From positions 23,997-87,996 of the forward strand of contig CAKZRU010000015.1 in the NCBI GenBank assembly GCA_937146725.1: 64,000 nucleotides of DNA. Reading direction: 5' to 3'. The translations under genes were made by a program, and so were the position numbers. The stretch comes from an uncultured Myxococcales bacterium (GTDB lineage: Bacteria > Myxococcota_A > Bradymonadia > UBA7976 > VGTA01). Positions within the stretch are counted from its first letter, which is position 1, and every line of letters starts with the position of its first letter. Positions 1 to 9,114 of the stretch are shown here, piece by piece. The notes beneath the pieces were generated by a model. That model was not told the DNA's origin. It ran no database searches and saw only the letters and a list, made by a program, of their open reading frames with translations.

Positions 1-960
1 GATAATACCAATCTAGGTAAGCCTTTACAGGCCAACCCGCAATATGTGGATGTGATCGAAACTGAAGGCCAGGCAACCATTACTTTAAGTAATGCTTCAC
101 AAGAGCCAGTGACCGTCTGTGAAGTTGTTTTACTAGATTTTGATGAAGATGAAGTTGACCTAGATGATGGGATTACCCTAAGTGGTGTTGAAGAAGGTTT
201 AGTCATTAAGCCTGGTAAATCAGTAAAAGTCACCTTAAAGGGCTCAGTAGATCAGCTTGCTCAAGCAGACTCACTATTAGTTGGGTATGCACGAGGCACC
301 AATGATGACCTTGATGATGATGATGAGCTCATGACCGAAGAAGAATTATATGTCAAACTGCAAGGTGAAGATACACGCAGTGTGCATGTATCACTTGTGC
401 AAGGGCAGTCATATGATCTGTTGAAGCGAGCATTACTGAGCCCTGAAAGTTTTGTAGAAGAACTTGGGGATGATCTTGCCAACGATAACTTTATTAGTGG
501 TGATGAAGATAGTGCCTTTGCCACGGATACTAATGCTTCATTAATGCTTAATTCTGCTGACTTAGATGGTGGTAGTATTGGAACGCTGAGCCTTAACATT
601 GATACACAACGTGATCTAAGTGATTTTGAGCCTTTAGCTTGTAGTGATCAAACTGTTGATACTGATCTGAATAGCGATAACTTTACCTTTGGTGAGCGAC
701 AAGCGGTGCCGAGTGGGCTCATTGAAAAGAAAAATCGCAGTAAGAGTAAAAAGGCTGTGCCCACTCAAGAAGTTAAGCTTGAACTTGTTTACTTGGGTAA
801 GTTTGCTCTATTTAATGGTCTAAGTACCTTAGATTATGGACGTGCCCGCGACTTCTTACTTAATTGTGTAGGGGCAGCTTCCTTGCTTCGTGCGCTTACA
901 ATCATGCAAAAAGATGAGCAGTCAGAGTCAAAGAGCATGAATAATGATCTTTTGCTCTAA
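1..960 (+). CDS. Acidic protein of unknown function, 3' part (5' end outside window)
   Basis: The reading frame is open from the first base to the TAA at 958-960, so the gene starts upstream; a GTG at 46 is only an internal candidate. About 319 residues are visible. The first ~100 look like a beta-rich, immunoglobulin-like or Hydin/ASH-like module: a TITLSN strand, then a turn, then KPGKSVKVTLKG. Next comes a strongly acidic loop (DDLDDDDE) and a Ser/Asp-rich middle, and the tail is more helical. No enzyme motif is seen. It converges with the symporter gene, with 6 bases between the stops. The function is not recognised; a secreted or surface structural role is only a guess from the acidic, strand-rich composition. 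Confidence 0.6.
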   Translation, partial: DNTNLGKPLQANPQYVDVIETEGQATITLSNASQEPVTVCEVVLLDFDEDEVDLDDGITLSGVEEGLVIKPGKSVKVTLKGSVDQLAQADSLLVGYARGTNDDLDDDDELMTEEELYVKLQGEDTRSVHVSLVQGQSYDLLKRALLSPESFVEELGDDLANDNFISGDEDSAFATDTNASLMLNSADLDGGSIGTLSLNIDTQRDLSDFEPLACSDQTVDTDLNSDNFTFGERQAVPSGLIEKKNRSKSKKAVPTQEVKLELVYLGKFALFNGLSTLDYGRARDFLLNCVGAASLLRALTIMQKDEQSESKSMNNDLLL

Positions 961-966
961 GCCAAA

Positions 967-2676
967 TTAAGCTTCCTCAGTCACTGCCTTAGAATGTTCT
1001 TCTAATGGCTCATTAAAAGCATCTTCCTCATCACCAGTGAGAAGCTTTTCTCCCTCAAGTTTGGCCATGACGGTTGCCACCGATAGGTCACCGGTCACAT
1101 TAACTGCAGTTCGGAACATATCGAGTAGGCGATCCATACCCAAAATCAGAGCTAGGCCAACCTGAGGAATACCTGAAGTCGTCAAGACTAAAGCCAAAGT
1201 GACAATCCCAGCACCGGGGACGCCAGCGGCACCAATTGAAGCCATGGTCGCTGCTAACACAATGCTTAATTGGTCAGCAATACTTAGATCCAATCCAAAG
1301 ACCTGAGCGATAAATACTGCGGCAACTCCTTGATAAAGTGCGGTACCATCCATGTTGACAGTAGAGCCCAAAGGTAAAATAAAACTAGCAACTTCCTTAC
1401 TCATTTTTACATTTTTTTCCGCACACTCCATAGAGACCGGTAAGGCTGCTGAAGAAGATGAGGTTGAAAATGCAAGAAGCTGAGCCGGACGAATCGCTTT
1501 AAAAAATTCACCTAAAGGTGCTTTTACGATAAGTTTAACAAGGCCACCATATACCAATATGGCATGCAAGGTGAGGCCGATTAACACAGTAATTGTATAA
1601 ACAAGTAAGGCTTTAAGCACACTCCAACCGCTTTGTCCAATGACAGCAGCAACTAAGGCTGCAACACCGTAGGGTGCTAATTTCATGATTAAGTTGATGA
1701 GAACCACCATCGCTTCTTGTAAGTCATCAAAGAACTTGATCAGTGTTTCGCCTTTTTCTTTTAGCATGGTCAGCGAAACACCGAGCATAAGGGCAAAGAA
1801 AATAATCTGTAACATCTCTCCTGCTGCTAATGAGCCAATCGGATTCGTAGGAATAATGTTGATTAGGTTTTCAATCATTGATGGAGCTTGTGAAGCGGCT
1901 TCTGATTTAGAGCTTGCCACATTTTGAAACTCAGATAAGAGTTTGGCTTTGGCCTCTGGGTCCATGAAGCTACCCGGAGTAATTAGGTTCGCACAAAGCA
2001 GGCCTAGGCCAACCGCAATCGCAGTTGTTCCTATATAAAGACCAATGGTTCTTGATCCTAGACGACCTAATTTTCTCACATCGCCTAAGCTAGCTACACC
2101 GACCAAAAGAGAAGAAAAAACCAAAGGAACAATCACCATTTTTAAGAGGCGCATAAATAAGGCACCGATCGGTTCGAGTAAACCTAAAAGCCAGTGTCCC
2201 CAAGAGCTAATGGGTGACTTTTGAGCAACCAAAGCACCTTCCTTGAGTTGAACATAGGGAATCTTAAGCCAAAGTTTAATCTTTTGACCCACTTTGATTT
2301 CATCGCTTTGCTTAAGATGTGTTTTGAGTTGCTCTTTGAGCTTGGTTCCATTGTCACCCAACAGTTGCTGTGCTCTCAACTTCAGCTCAACTTGAGCCCA
2401 TGTTTTTCCTTGTGCGCTTTTCCCTTTGACCGTGAAGGCTTTACCCTGCGCATCGCTAAGGTCACCTTCTTGATGCTCTAAAATAAAGAGCTTTAAAGGA
2501 CTACTCCCAAGGTTTACCGGTGCTTGATTTAAGTCTTGGCCAAGATACAGAGGTGCATGTTTACCATTGGAATAATAATATAGATCATGTTCAAGCAAAG
2601 CAGCATTGGGACCAAAGCAGAGCCCAACTACAACGCCAACGACCATACCAATTAAAATCTTGGTATATAATTGCAT
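967..2676 (-). CDS. Dicarboxylate/amino acid:cation symporter (DAACS/SLC1 family) with inserted domain
   Basis: Inner-membrane, sodium- or proton-coupled uptake of glutamate/aspartate or C4-dicarboxylates. Family signatures are all present: a serine-rich re-entrant loop (STSSSSAALP), GSTVNMDGTALYQGV, GAAGVPGAGIVTLALVL and a final helix with MDRLLDMFRTAVNVTGD. At 569 residues it is about 130 longer than usual. The extra sequence lies between TM1 (residues ~5-28) and TM2 (~155-180) and is hydrophilic, so it should face the periplasm. The start ATG has AAAGGA five bases upstream. The gene is divergent from the kynureninase-like gene. The family call is secure; the substrate is not determined. 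Confidence 0.93.
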   Translation of the reverse strand: MQLYTKILIGMVVGVVVGLCFGPNAALLEHDLYYYSNGKHAPLYLGQDLNQAPVNLGSSPLKLFILEHQEGDLSDAQGKAFTVKGKSAQGKTWAQVELKLRAQQLLGDNGTKLKEQLKTHLKQSDEIKVGQKIKLWLKIPYVQLKEGALVAQKSPISSWGHWLLGLLEPIGALFMRLLKMVIVPLVFSSLLVGVASLGDVRKLGRLGSRTIGLYIGTTAIAVGLGLLCANLITPGSFMDPEAKAKLLSEFQNVASSKSEAASQAPSMIENLINIIPTNPIGSLAAGEMLQIIFFALMLGVSLTMLKEKGETLIKFFDDLQEAMVVLINLIMKLAPYGVAALVAAVIGQSGWSVLKALLVYTITVLIGLTLHAILVYGGLVKLIVKAPLGEFFKAIRPAQLLAFSTSSSSAALPVSMECAEKNVKMSKEVASFILPLGSTVNMDGTALYQGVAAVFIAQVFGLDLSIADQLSIVLAATMASIGAAGVPGAGIVTLALVLTTSGIPQVGLALILGMDRLLDMFRTAVNVTGDLSVATVMAKLEGEKLLTGDEEDAFNEPLEEHSKAVTEEA

Positions 2677-2874
2677 AGCTGTCCTTTCAAATCGTGTTTG
2701 TAGTGTAAGAAATTTTTAAAGATGTTTGTGGATTGATACATACATAATAACTTGCATATTAAAGCACGAGATGAGTCGTTGATCTAGGTTGAAGAACAAT
2801 AAGACTGAGATGAAGTTGCAGAAATGAAGAAGGCACCTTATATTCTAGAAGATTCTTTATGATGAGGAGTACCC

Positions 2875-4164
2875 TTGACTACTTTGACAACTTCTAATGT
2901 GATTCAGCACCCATCAGAATTAGCTGAAATCCCTAAAAGACTAAGAGCGCATTACTCAGAGTTTCTTGACTTAGGGTCTACTGATATTTCTCTGGCTGAT
3001 TCGCCTACATCTGCCAAGCGTATACTGCTTACCGGACATTCACACCAAGCTTGGCCAAATGCCGCTAAAGAAGGTATTTTAGCGGCATTTCATGATGCCA
3101 GCCTACATGTAGATGATAAATGGGGAGCTGTATTTGACTGTGCTGAGTTTGTCAGAGAAGAAATCGCATCCATAACTCACACTGACTGTGGTGAAATTGC
3201 ACTTGCGCAAAATACCCACGAATTATTTACCCGCTTTTTAAGCGCATTACCTCTGAAAGAAAGACCCGTTATTATTGCGACAGATGGTGAGTTTCATTCT
3301 GTGTATCGGCAACTTTGTGCGGCTGAGCAAGCGGGATTACTTGAAGTAATATGGATCAAAAGTGATGATTGTGATCTTTTAGCCGAGCGCTTAAGTGAGG
3401 CCTTGAAACAGGTGAAACAGCGTTGTGCGGCAGTCATCACTTCATCGGTCCTTTTTCAAAGCGGAGCCATCGTTCAGAATCTTGCTGAGCTTGCTCAAGA
3501 TTGTCTACAATATGGTGCACGTTTATTTATTGATGCTTACCATTCCTTTAAGGTTGTTCCTTTAACCTTAGATGACTTTGGTGAAGCAAAAAGCATCACC
3601 TATCTCAGTGGTGGTGGCTATAAATATGCTCAATGGGGTGAGGGTGTTTGCTGGCTGAGAGTGCCTAATGATGATGTGATTAAACCCATCTTCACTGGTT
3701 GGTTTAGTGATTTTGCTCACCTTCATCAGCCTCGATACAATGAGCAAGGATTAGCAAACCCGATCGCTTATGGTACGCGAGGCGCAGAGCGCTTTGCGGG
3801 AAGCACCTTTGATCCAAGCTCAATTTATCGGGCGGCTTCTGTGATTCGCTTTTTTCATGAACAGAAGCTGAATATAGAGACTTTACGTGCAATTTCTTTG
3901 CATCAAACCCAATTACTTATTGAGGGGTTATCTCAAGTTTTTCCGGTGATTACTCCGCTTTCAGAGCAAAATCGAGGGGGATTTGTAGCCTTTAGGGTTG
4001 ATCATGCTCAACTTTGGTCTGAAGAATTACGCCAATACAAAGTATTTACTGATGCTCGCGGTTCTGCCCTACGTTTTGGCCCAGCCCCCTATCTGCTTGA
4101 TCGTGAAATTCAAGAAGCGATCGCTCGCACTCTAACATTACATAAGGAGAGGCGCAGTCAATGA
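2875..4164 (+). CDS. Kynureninase-fold / class V aminotransferase-like PLP enzyme
   Basis: PLP-dependent fold-type I enzyme of 429 residues. The cofactor region is recognisable: LFIDAYHSFKV carries the Asp that contacts the pyridine nitrogen, and SGGGYKYAQWGEG carries the Schiff-base lysine. A GTRGAERFAGSTFDPSS stretch resembles the substrate-side loop of kynureninase-like proteins. The start is TTG at 2875, supported by GAGGAG at 2864-2869. The stop overlaps the ATG of the AlgH/YqgE gene by 4 bases (ATGA), so the two are co-translated. No other tryptophan/kynurenine pathway gene is nearby, so true kynureninase activity is uncertain; a cysteine desulfurase-like or aminotransferase role is possible. 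Confidence 0.75.
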   Translation: MTTLTTSNVIQHPSELAEIPKRLRAHYSEFLDLGSTDISLADSPTSAKRILLTGHSHQAWPNAAKEGILAAFHDASLHVDDKWGAVFDCAEFVREEIASITHTDCGEIALAQNTHELFTRFLSALPLKERPVIIATDGEFHSVYRQLCAAEQAGLLEVIWIKSDDCDLLAERLSEALKQVKQRCAAVITSSVLFQSGAIVQNLAELAQDCLQYGARLFIDAYHSFKVVPLTLDDFGEAKSITYLSGGGYKYAQWGEGVCWLRVPNDDVIKPIFTGWFSDFAHLHQPRYNEQGLANPIAYGTRGAERFAGSTFDPSSIYRAASVIRFFHEQKLNIETLRAISLHQTQLLIEGLSQVFPVITPLSEQNRGGFVAFRVDHAQLWSEELRQYKVFTDARGSALRFGPAPYLLDREIQEAIARTLTLHKERRSQ

Positions 4165-4703
4165 AGCTTGGCCCTAAAACATTATTAATCGCTTCTCCTC
4201 AACTAGAAGATCCATATTTCAAGGACTCGGTTGTGCTTATTCTTGAGCATGATGATGAAGAAACAGTCGGACTGATTTTAAATCGGGAATCTCGTATTGA
4301 CTGCATCCAAATTATGCAACAGTTCAATTTAGAATGGCATGGGCCTCATGATCATCTGTTGCTCGGTGGCCCGGTTGATCCAAAATCTTTATGGATGGTT
4401 CATGGTGAGGGATGGCCCTTTGATCATAAAACAATCTTTAATGGCGTGAGTGTGAGCCGTAGTGAAGAAGCCTTGAGTGTTTTATGTCATTCACGAGAGC
4501 AACGTCTTAATGTTTATGTGGGTTATGCTGGTTGGGGGGCAGGACAGCTTGAGCGTGAAATTCAAGAAGGTTCTTGGTTGACGGTTGATATTGATGCAGA
4601 TTTTATCTTCGAAATAGACCGAAACGAGATGTGGTCGGAAGCCTTAGCCCGTCTTGGAATTGATGCAGATATGCTTTTAATGGGTGATGATTTAATTCAT
4701 TGA
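4161..4703 (+). CDS. YqgE/AlgH family protein (DUF179)
   Basis: This 180-residue protein matches the family's usual length (180-190). The hallmarks are the opening with LLIASPQLEDPYFKDSVVLI, the segment TVGLILNRES, LLLGGPVDP, and YVGYAGWGAGQLEREI followed by GSWLTVD. Family members are cytosolic; AlgH was first linked to alginate regulation in Pseudomonas, but the biochemical role is unknown. It overlaps the upstream PLP-enzyme gene by 4 bases and lies convergent to the lipoprotein gene at 4777. No promoter of its own is visible, so it probably depends on the upstream gene. Confidence 0.93.
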   Translation: MKLGPKTLLIASPQLEDPYFKDSVVLILEHDDEETVGLILNRESRIDCIQIMQQFNLEWHGPHDHLLLGGPVDPKSLWMVHGEGWPFDHKTIFNGVSVSRSEEALSVLCHSREQRLNVYVGYAGWGAGQLEREIQEGSWLTVDIDADFIFEIDRNEMWSEALARLGIDADMLLMGDDLIH

Positions 4704-4776
4704 TCTTTATTTATGTTTTTTTATAAAACTGTGAATCAGAGCCGTGAGCGCTATCAGCTCATCCACCCGAAGTCTC

Positions 4777-6180
4777 TCAAGGCGCTAAAAGCTCTAAGGA
4801 ATTCCTTTTTAGCTGATGACCATGAACTTGATAATACTGTATGGTCGCAGGCAATAGCTTTCCTGAGTTAATTTTTCTTAAGCCCCATTGGCCTTGTACT
4901 TTAGATACTCTTCTAATCGCTTGTAGTAAGGGAGAATGAGTCTGTTCACTGATTTTTTGAGCAGATTTAAGCCATAACAGTAGATCAGCTAATTCTAATT
5001 CTAAGCTGTTCGCAGTAGGCTTTTCTTTCATATAGAGTTGGCCTTTTTGAGCTAAGGCAGGTCTTTCTAAAACAACAGTACCCTCAAGGGCATATTGATC
5101 ACTTAACTGACGCATGATACGACTGATGATATGTCCACTTCCTAAGCTAGTGATCAAGTGATATGAACTTTGATGATTCCGTTGTAAGTTTGAGCTCTCT
5201 TTCACCAATAAAGAAATAATGGTTTTTAGTGTTTTACCTCGAGCTAAAATAACAACCGAACTATGCGTGGGGATATATCCATTTGAATGGCTTTTAGATA
5301 CTCGTCCGACTTGACCTAGTTCAGCTTTCCACAAGTGATTACGCTTGTTTGGTTGGGCTTTATGAAGAATGACTACACTTGCAAGCTTCATTCTACAAGA
5401 CTTAAGTAGGCGCTGAAGTCTTTTGGCGATTAAGCGACTTTTGGGTTGATCAAGTAGTATGATCTGCGCTTGTTTTCGATACATGCATAGATAATCAGCC
5501 AAAGCTTGAGCTTCATCTTGTGCTTCTAGGCGCCAAGAAAAGTTCACGTGATTGGTACTTAAAGTTGGTAAAGAGCCTAATGGAAACCAAGGAAGCTCAT
5601 ACCATTGGATTCTTTGAGATAAGTGCAAGATCACCTGTGGGGATAATGGCCCTAGTAATATATCAATCTCCGCAGATTGATTAGCGGTCGGCTTCACCCA
5701 GCGATCGAGAGCTTTCAAGGCATAAATAGGATCGCTTTGCGTATCAGCAAACTTAAACGCAAAACTTGGATATTGTTTTTGTAGGTAAGTTAAACTGGCT
5801 TGAATCAGCTTACCCCAAGCTTGATGTGCTCCACTTAAAGGGAGAAGAACTCCGATTTGTAGCTTTTTATGTATTAAATGAGATTGAACCAACTGAGAGG
5901 ATGTAGAGCTATGCTGAAGTGTTTGTGGAAGAACGGCTTGAGTTGGTGCTTGGTGCCATTGCGTAAAACTCTGTTGTTGGAATGTTTTACTGGGTTTATG
6001 ATGATCGACTAAGTCGGAAGCAGGTTGGTGTTTTGAAAAGGAAGGCCCGCTTGTTAATGATGCTGTGTCTGTTTGCTGCGATAATCCTTGTTGAGTTGTC
6101 TTTGGTTTAACAGAACAAGAACAAAAGACTATGCCTAATAAAAAGATGAAGCTGAATCTTGTTTTACTCTTTATTATCAT
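4777..6180 (-). CDS. LppC/LpoA-like periplasmic-binding-fold lipoprotein
   Basis: From the ATG at 6180 (467 residues) the N terminus is MIIKSKTRFSFIFLLGIVFCSC, a lipoprotein signal with Cys after FCS. A TTG at 6204 would add eight residues but lacks a ribosome site. After a ~90-residue Ser/Gln/His-rich linker comes a type I periplasmic-binding fold: LQIGVLLPLSGAHQAWG, then a region with DILLGPLSP. This resembles LpoA/LppC, the outer-membrane activators of penicillin-binding proteins, and branched-chain amino-acid binding proteins. No ABC transporter genes are adjacent, which favours the LpoA/LppC type. Homology is distant. Confidence 0.65.
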   Translation of the reverse strand: MIIKSKTRFSFIFLLGIVFCSCSVKPKTTQQGLSQQTDTASLTSGPSFSKHQPASDLVDHHKPSKTFQQQSFTQWHQAPTQAVLPQTLQHSSTSSQLVQSHLIHKKLQIGVLLPLSGAHQAWGKLIQASLTYLQKQYPSFAFKFADTQSDPIYALKALDRWVKPTANQSAEIDILLGPLSPQVILHLSQRIQWYELPWFPLGSLPTLSTNHVNFSWRLEAQDEAQALADYLCMYRKQAQIILLDQPKSRLIAKRLQRLLKSCRMKLASVVILHKAQPNKRNHLWKAELGQVGRVSKSHSNGYIPTHSSVVILARGKTLKTIISLLVKESSNLQRNHQSSYHLITSLGSGHIISRIMRQLSDQYALEGTVVLERPALAQKGQLYMKEKPTANSLELELADLLLWLKSAQKISEQTHSPLLQAIRRVSKVQGQWGLRKINSGKLLPATIQYYQVHGHQLKRNSLELLAP

Positions 6181-6360
6181 TGCCTTATGAATGTTTTTTA
6201 TCAAGATTACGGTAAGTTTCTTAGGGATTTAAATTGAAAATATTTGTAAAAGATGACTCTTTATGCGTTGTCTGCTTGTATCAAAGCAAAGGGTAGAGTA
6301 AACCAATACATCTATCTAGAGCATCTTTGGCCGATTTTACAACGATTAAGGAGAACGCAT

Positions 6361-7671
6361 ATGTCAACTGCTCCACAAGCCGCCGCAGAAAAGTTAGGTA
6401 TTTTACTCCCTGGTATGGGAGCTGTCGGAAGTACTGTTATTGCAGGCGTACTTGCAATTAGAGCGGGCTTAGGCCAACCCATTGGTTCACTGACTCAAAT
6501 GGGTCGAATTCGTTTGGGGAAGCGTACTGAAAAACGCAATCCTTTAATCCAAGATGTCGTTCCTTTAACCGGATTAGATGGTTTAGTATTTGGGGGATGG
6601 GATATTTTTGGTGGCGATATGTATGATGCCTGCCAAACCGCAAAAGTACTTGATGGAACTTTACTTGAGCAAATCAAAGACGAACTGCAAGCGATTAAGC
6701 CTTTTCCGGGTGCCTTTGATCCAAGCTTTGTAAAACGTCTAAACGGCACCGATATGAAGCAAGGTACCCGACGTGAAATGGCCGAAGCTGTTCGTGAAGA
6801 TATTCGACAGTTTAAGGCAACTCATGGTCTTGAGCGTGTGGTCATGGTGAACTGCTGTAGTACCGAAATCTACATTGAGCCAAGTGATGTTCATATGAGC
6901 ATTGAAGCCTTTGAAGCGGGTTTAGATGCGGATGAAAAACTGATTAGTCCCGCAATGATTTATGCATATGCTGCAATTAAAGAAGGCGTACCTTATGCGA
7001 ATGGTACACCAAGCCTAGCTGCAGATATTCCAGCTTTGGTTGATCTTGCTCATCAGCATGTTGTCCCAACTGGTGGTAAAGACTTTAAGACCGGTCAGAC
7101 GCTCATGAAAACAGTACTTGCCCCCATGTTTAAAGCTCGTATGCTTGGTGTAAAGGGCTGGTTTAGTACCAATATCTTGGGTAACCGCGATGGTGAAGTT
7201 CTTGATGAGCCGGAGAACTTTAAAAGCAAAGAAAAAACTAAGCTAGGTGTACTTGATAATATCCTTCAACCCGAGCTTCATCCAGAGCTTTATGGTGATC
7301 TGTATCACAAGGTTCGTATCAACTACTATCCACCTCGTGGCGATGATAAAGAAGGTTGGGACAACATCGATATTATGGGATGGCTTGGCTATCCTATGCA
7401 AATCAAGGTTGACTTTCTCTGTCGTGACTCAATTTTAGCGGCCCCGATTGTTCTCGATTTAGCGCTCTTTTTAGATTTTGCTTCTCGCTGTGGTAAGCGT
7501 GGCGTTCAAGAGTGGCTCAGTTTTTATTGGAAAAGCCCAATTACGGCGCCAAGCGTTTATCCAGAGCATGATCTGTTTGTACAGTTATCTAAGCTCAAAA
7601 ATAATCTTCGTCACATGATTGGTGAGGAGCTCATTACCCACTTAGGTGTTGAGTATTACGAGGATAACTAA
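6361..7671 (+). CDS. ino1: myo-Inositol-1-phosphate (inositol-3-phosphate) synthase
   Basis: NAD-dependent conversion of glucose 6-phosphate to 1L-myo-inositol 1-phosphate in the cytosol. The start is ATG at 6361 with AAGGAG at 6348-6353; an upstream in-frame ATG at 6253 lacks a ribosome site. The 436-residue product has the Rossmann glycine motif (GMGAVGS, residues ~18-24), the tetramerisation/catalytic stretch TGGKDFKTGQTLMKTVLAP, the loop WFSTNILGNRDGEVL and NIDIMGWLGYPMQIK. These are diagnostic of the family. The gene precedes UDP-glucose dehydrogenase by 63 bases, so the two may be co-transcribed in sugar-derived envelope precursor supply. Confidence 0.95.
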   Translation: MSTAPQAAAEKLGILLPGMGAVGSTVIAGVLAIRAGLGQPIGSLTQMGRIRLGKRTEKRNPLIQDVVPLTGLDGLVFGGWDIFGGDMYDACQTAKVLDGTLLEQIKDELQAIKPFPGAFDPSFVKRLNGTDMKQGTRREMAEAVREDIRQFKATHGLERVVMVNCCSTEIYIEPSDVHMSIEAFEAGLDADEKLISPAMIYAYAAIKEGVPYANGTPSLAADIPALVDLAHQHVVPTGGKDFKTGQTLMKTVLAPMFKARMLGVKGWFSTNILGNRDGEVLDEPENFKSKEKTKLGVLDNILQPELHPELYGDLYHKVRINYYPPRGDDKEGWDNIDIMGWLGYPMQIKVDFLCRDSILAAPIVLDLALFLDFASRCGKRGVQEWLSFYWKSPITAPSVYPEHDLFVQLSKLKNNLRHMIGEELITHLGVEYYEDN

Positions 7672-7734
7672 AACGAGCTCTATCCAAGTAGCAAGCTGTC
7701 AGACTCTTTTATATTAATGACTTAAGGACAGACG

Positions 7735-9114
7735 ATGAAGGTCACCGTAATCGGGAGTGGTTATGTAGGTTTAGTGGTCGGCGCTTGTCTTGCTGATGCG
7801 GGTAATCGGGTCAACTGCGTTGATATCAATCCGCAAAAAGTAGACAGTTTAACCCAAGGGATTGTACCTTTTTTTGAGCCTGGACTTTCAGATGTAGTTA
7901 AGCGCAATGTTGACGCTGAACGCTTAAGCTTTACGACGGATACAGTAAGTGCCTGTCGTGAAGGTGAAGTGATCTTTATTGCGGTTGGCACACCTCAAGG
8001 TGATGATGGTTCCGCCGAACTTCGCTATGTACATGCGGTTGCTGATCAAATCGGTGAGGCTTTATCCTTTGATGATTCGGGCGCTCAAGCCGAGGGGTAT
8101 AAAGTAATTTTAACCAAATCTACTGTACCTATCGGAACAAGCGATGAAGTATCAAGACGAGTTGGGCTCAAAGCAAAGCATCCTTTTGTGGTATGTTCAA
8201 ACCCAGAGTTTCTCAAAGAAGGCGATGCACTGAATGACTTTCTTAAGCCTGATCGTATTATCTTAGGCGTTCCGGAAAACGAAGCCGGTGCTTGTGCCGA
8301 ACGAGTGGTGAGACGCTTATATGCAAGTTTTTATCGCAAAAGCGATCGTCTTCAGGTCATGAATGTTCGTTCAAGTGAAATGACCAAATATGCAGCAAAT
8401 GCTATGCTTGCCACCAAAATTAGCTTTATGAATGAACTCAGCCAACTCGCCGAAGCAGTGGGGGCTGATATTGAAAAAGTAAGAATGGGAATCGGTTCGG
8501 ATCCCCGAATCGGTTATTCTTTCTTGTTTGCAGGTGCGGGATATGGTGGCTCTTGTTTTCCCAAAGATGTGAAAGCACTTAGGCATTTATCAGTAAAAGA
8601 AGGCGCACCTTTAGGCATTTTGGAAGCCGTAGACCAAGCGAATCAAAAACAAAAACAGGTTCTCTTTAAACGGGCTCTAAAACATTATGGCTCAAAAGAA
8701 GCCTTAGCCGGAAAACGCTTTGCTGTGTGGGGCTTATCATTCAAGCCCCGTACCGATGATATGAGAGAAGCACCAAGTATCGATTTGATTCAGGCATTGA
8801 TCAAAGCCGGTGCTAAGGTATTGGCCTATGATCCAGAAGCTATGGAAGTGGCGCAGGAAATCTTTGCTACTGAGATTGCCCAAGAAGACTTGCAGCTTTG
8901 TTCACGTCACACCGATTGTGTTCAAAATGCCGATGCCTTATTTATTGTCACCGAATGGAGACTCTTTCATCATCCAGACTTTGACTCTTTAAAGACTCAA
9001 TTAAATGAACCGGTGATTTTTGATGGTAGAAATCTTTATGATCCGACTCATATGAAGCAAAAAGGCTTTATTTACTACGGGATTGGACGGGGTGATTCCG
9101 TTCAAAGCTCTTGA
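7735..9114 (+). CDS. ugd: UDP-glucose 6-dehydrogenase
   Basis: Oxidises UDP-glucose to UDP-glucuronate with two NAD+, feeding capsule, exopolysaccharide or lipopolysaccharide synthesis. The N terminus MKVTVIGSGYVGL is the NAD-binding motif. The catalytic cysteine is C274 in GGSCFPKDVKAL, preceded by GIGSDPRIGYSFLFAGAGYG. A C-terminal UDP-binding domain follows (GLSFKPRTDDMREAPSIDL). The length of 459 residues is typical. AAGGA lies at 7724-7728 before the ATG. The 3' end overlaps the convergent methyltransferase-KdsB gene by 13 bases. The polysaccharide-export pair at 55.7-57.8 kb is a plausible user of the product (inference). Confidence 0.95.
   Translation: MKVTVIGSGYVGLVVGACLADAGNRVNCVDINPQKVDSLTQGIVPFFEPGLSDVVKRNVDAERLSFTTDTVSACREGEVIFIAVGTPQGDDGSAELRYVHAVADQIGEALSFDDSGAQAEGYKVILTKSTVPIGTSDEVSRRVGLKAKHPFVVCSNPEFLKEGDALNDFLKPDRIILGVPENEAGACAERVVRRLYASFYRKSDRLQVMNVRSSEMTKYAANAMLATKISFMNELSQLAEAVGADIEKVRMGIGSDPRIGYSFLFAGAGYGGSCFPKDVKALRHLSVKEGAPLGILEAVDQANQKQKQVLFKRALKHYGSKEALAGKRFAVWGLSFKPRTDDMREAPSIDLIQALIKAGAKVLAYDPEAMEVAQEIFATEIAQEDLQLCSRHTDCVQNADALFIVTEWRLFHHPDFDSLKTQLNEPVIFDGRNLYDPTHMKQKGFIYYGIGRGDSVQSS

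Noticed and set aside
4704..4776. T-rich stretch after the AlgH gene as terminator
   Set aside because: Seven T are present but no stable stem precedes them.
6253..6360. N-terminal extension of inositol-phosphate synthase
   Set aside because: The AAGGAG at 6348-6353 and ATG at 6361 fit the family start; the extra 36 residues have no match and no ribosome site.
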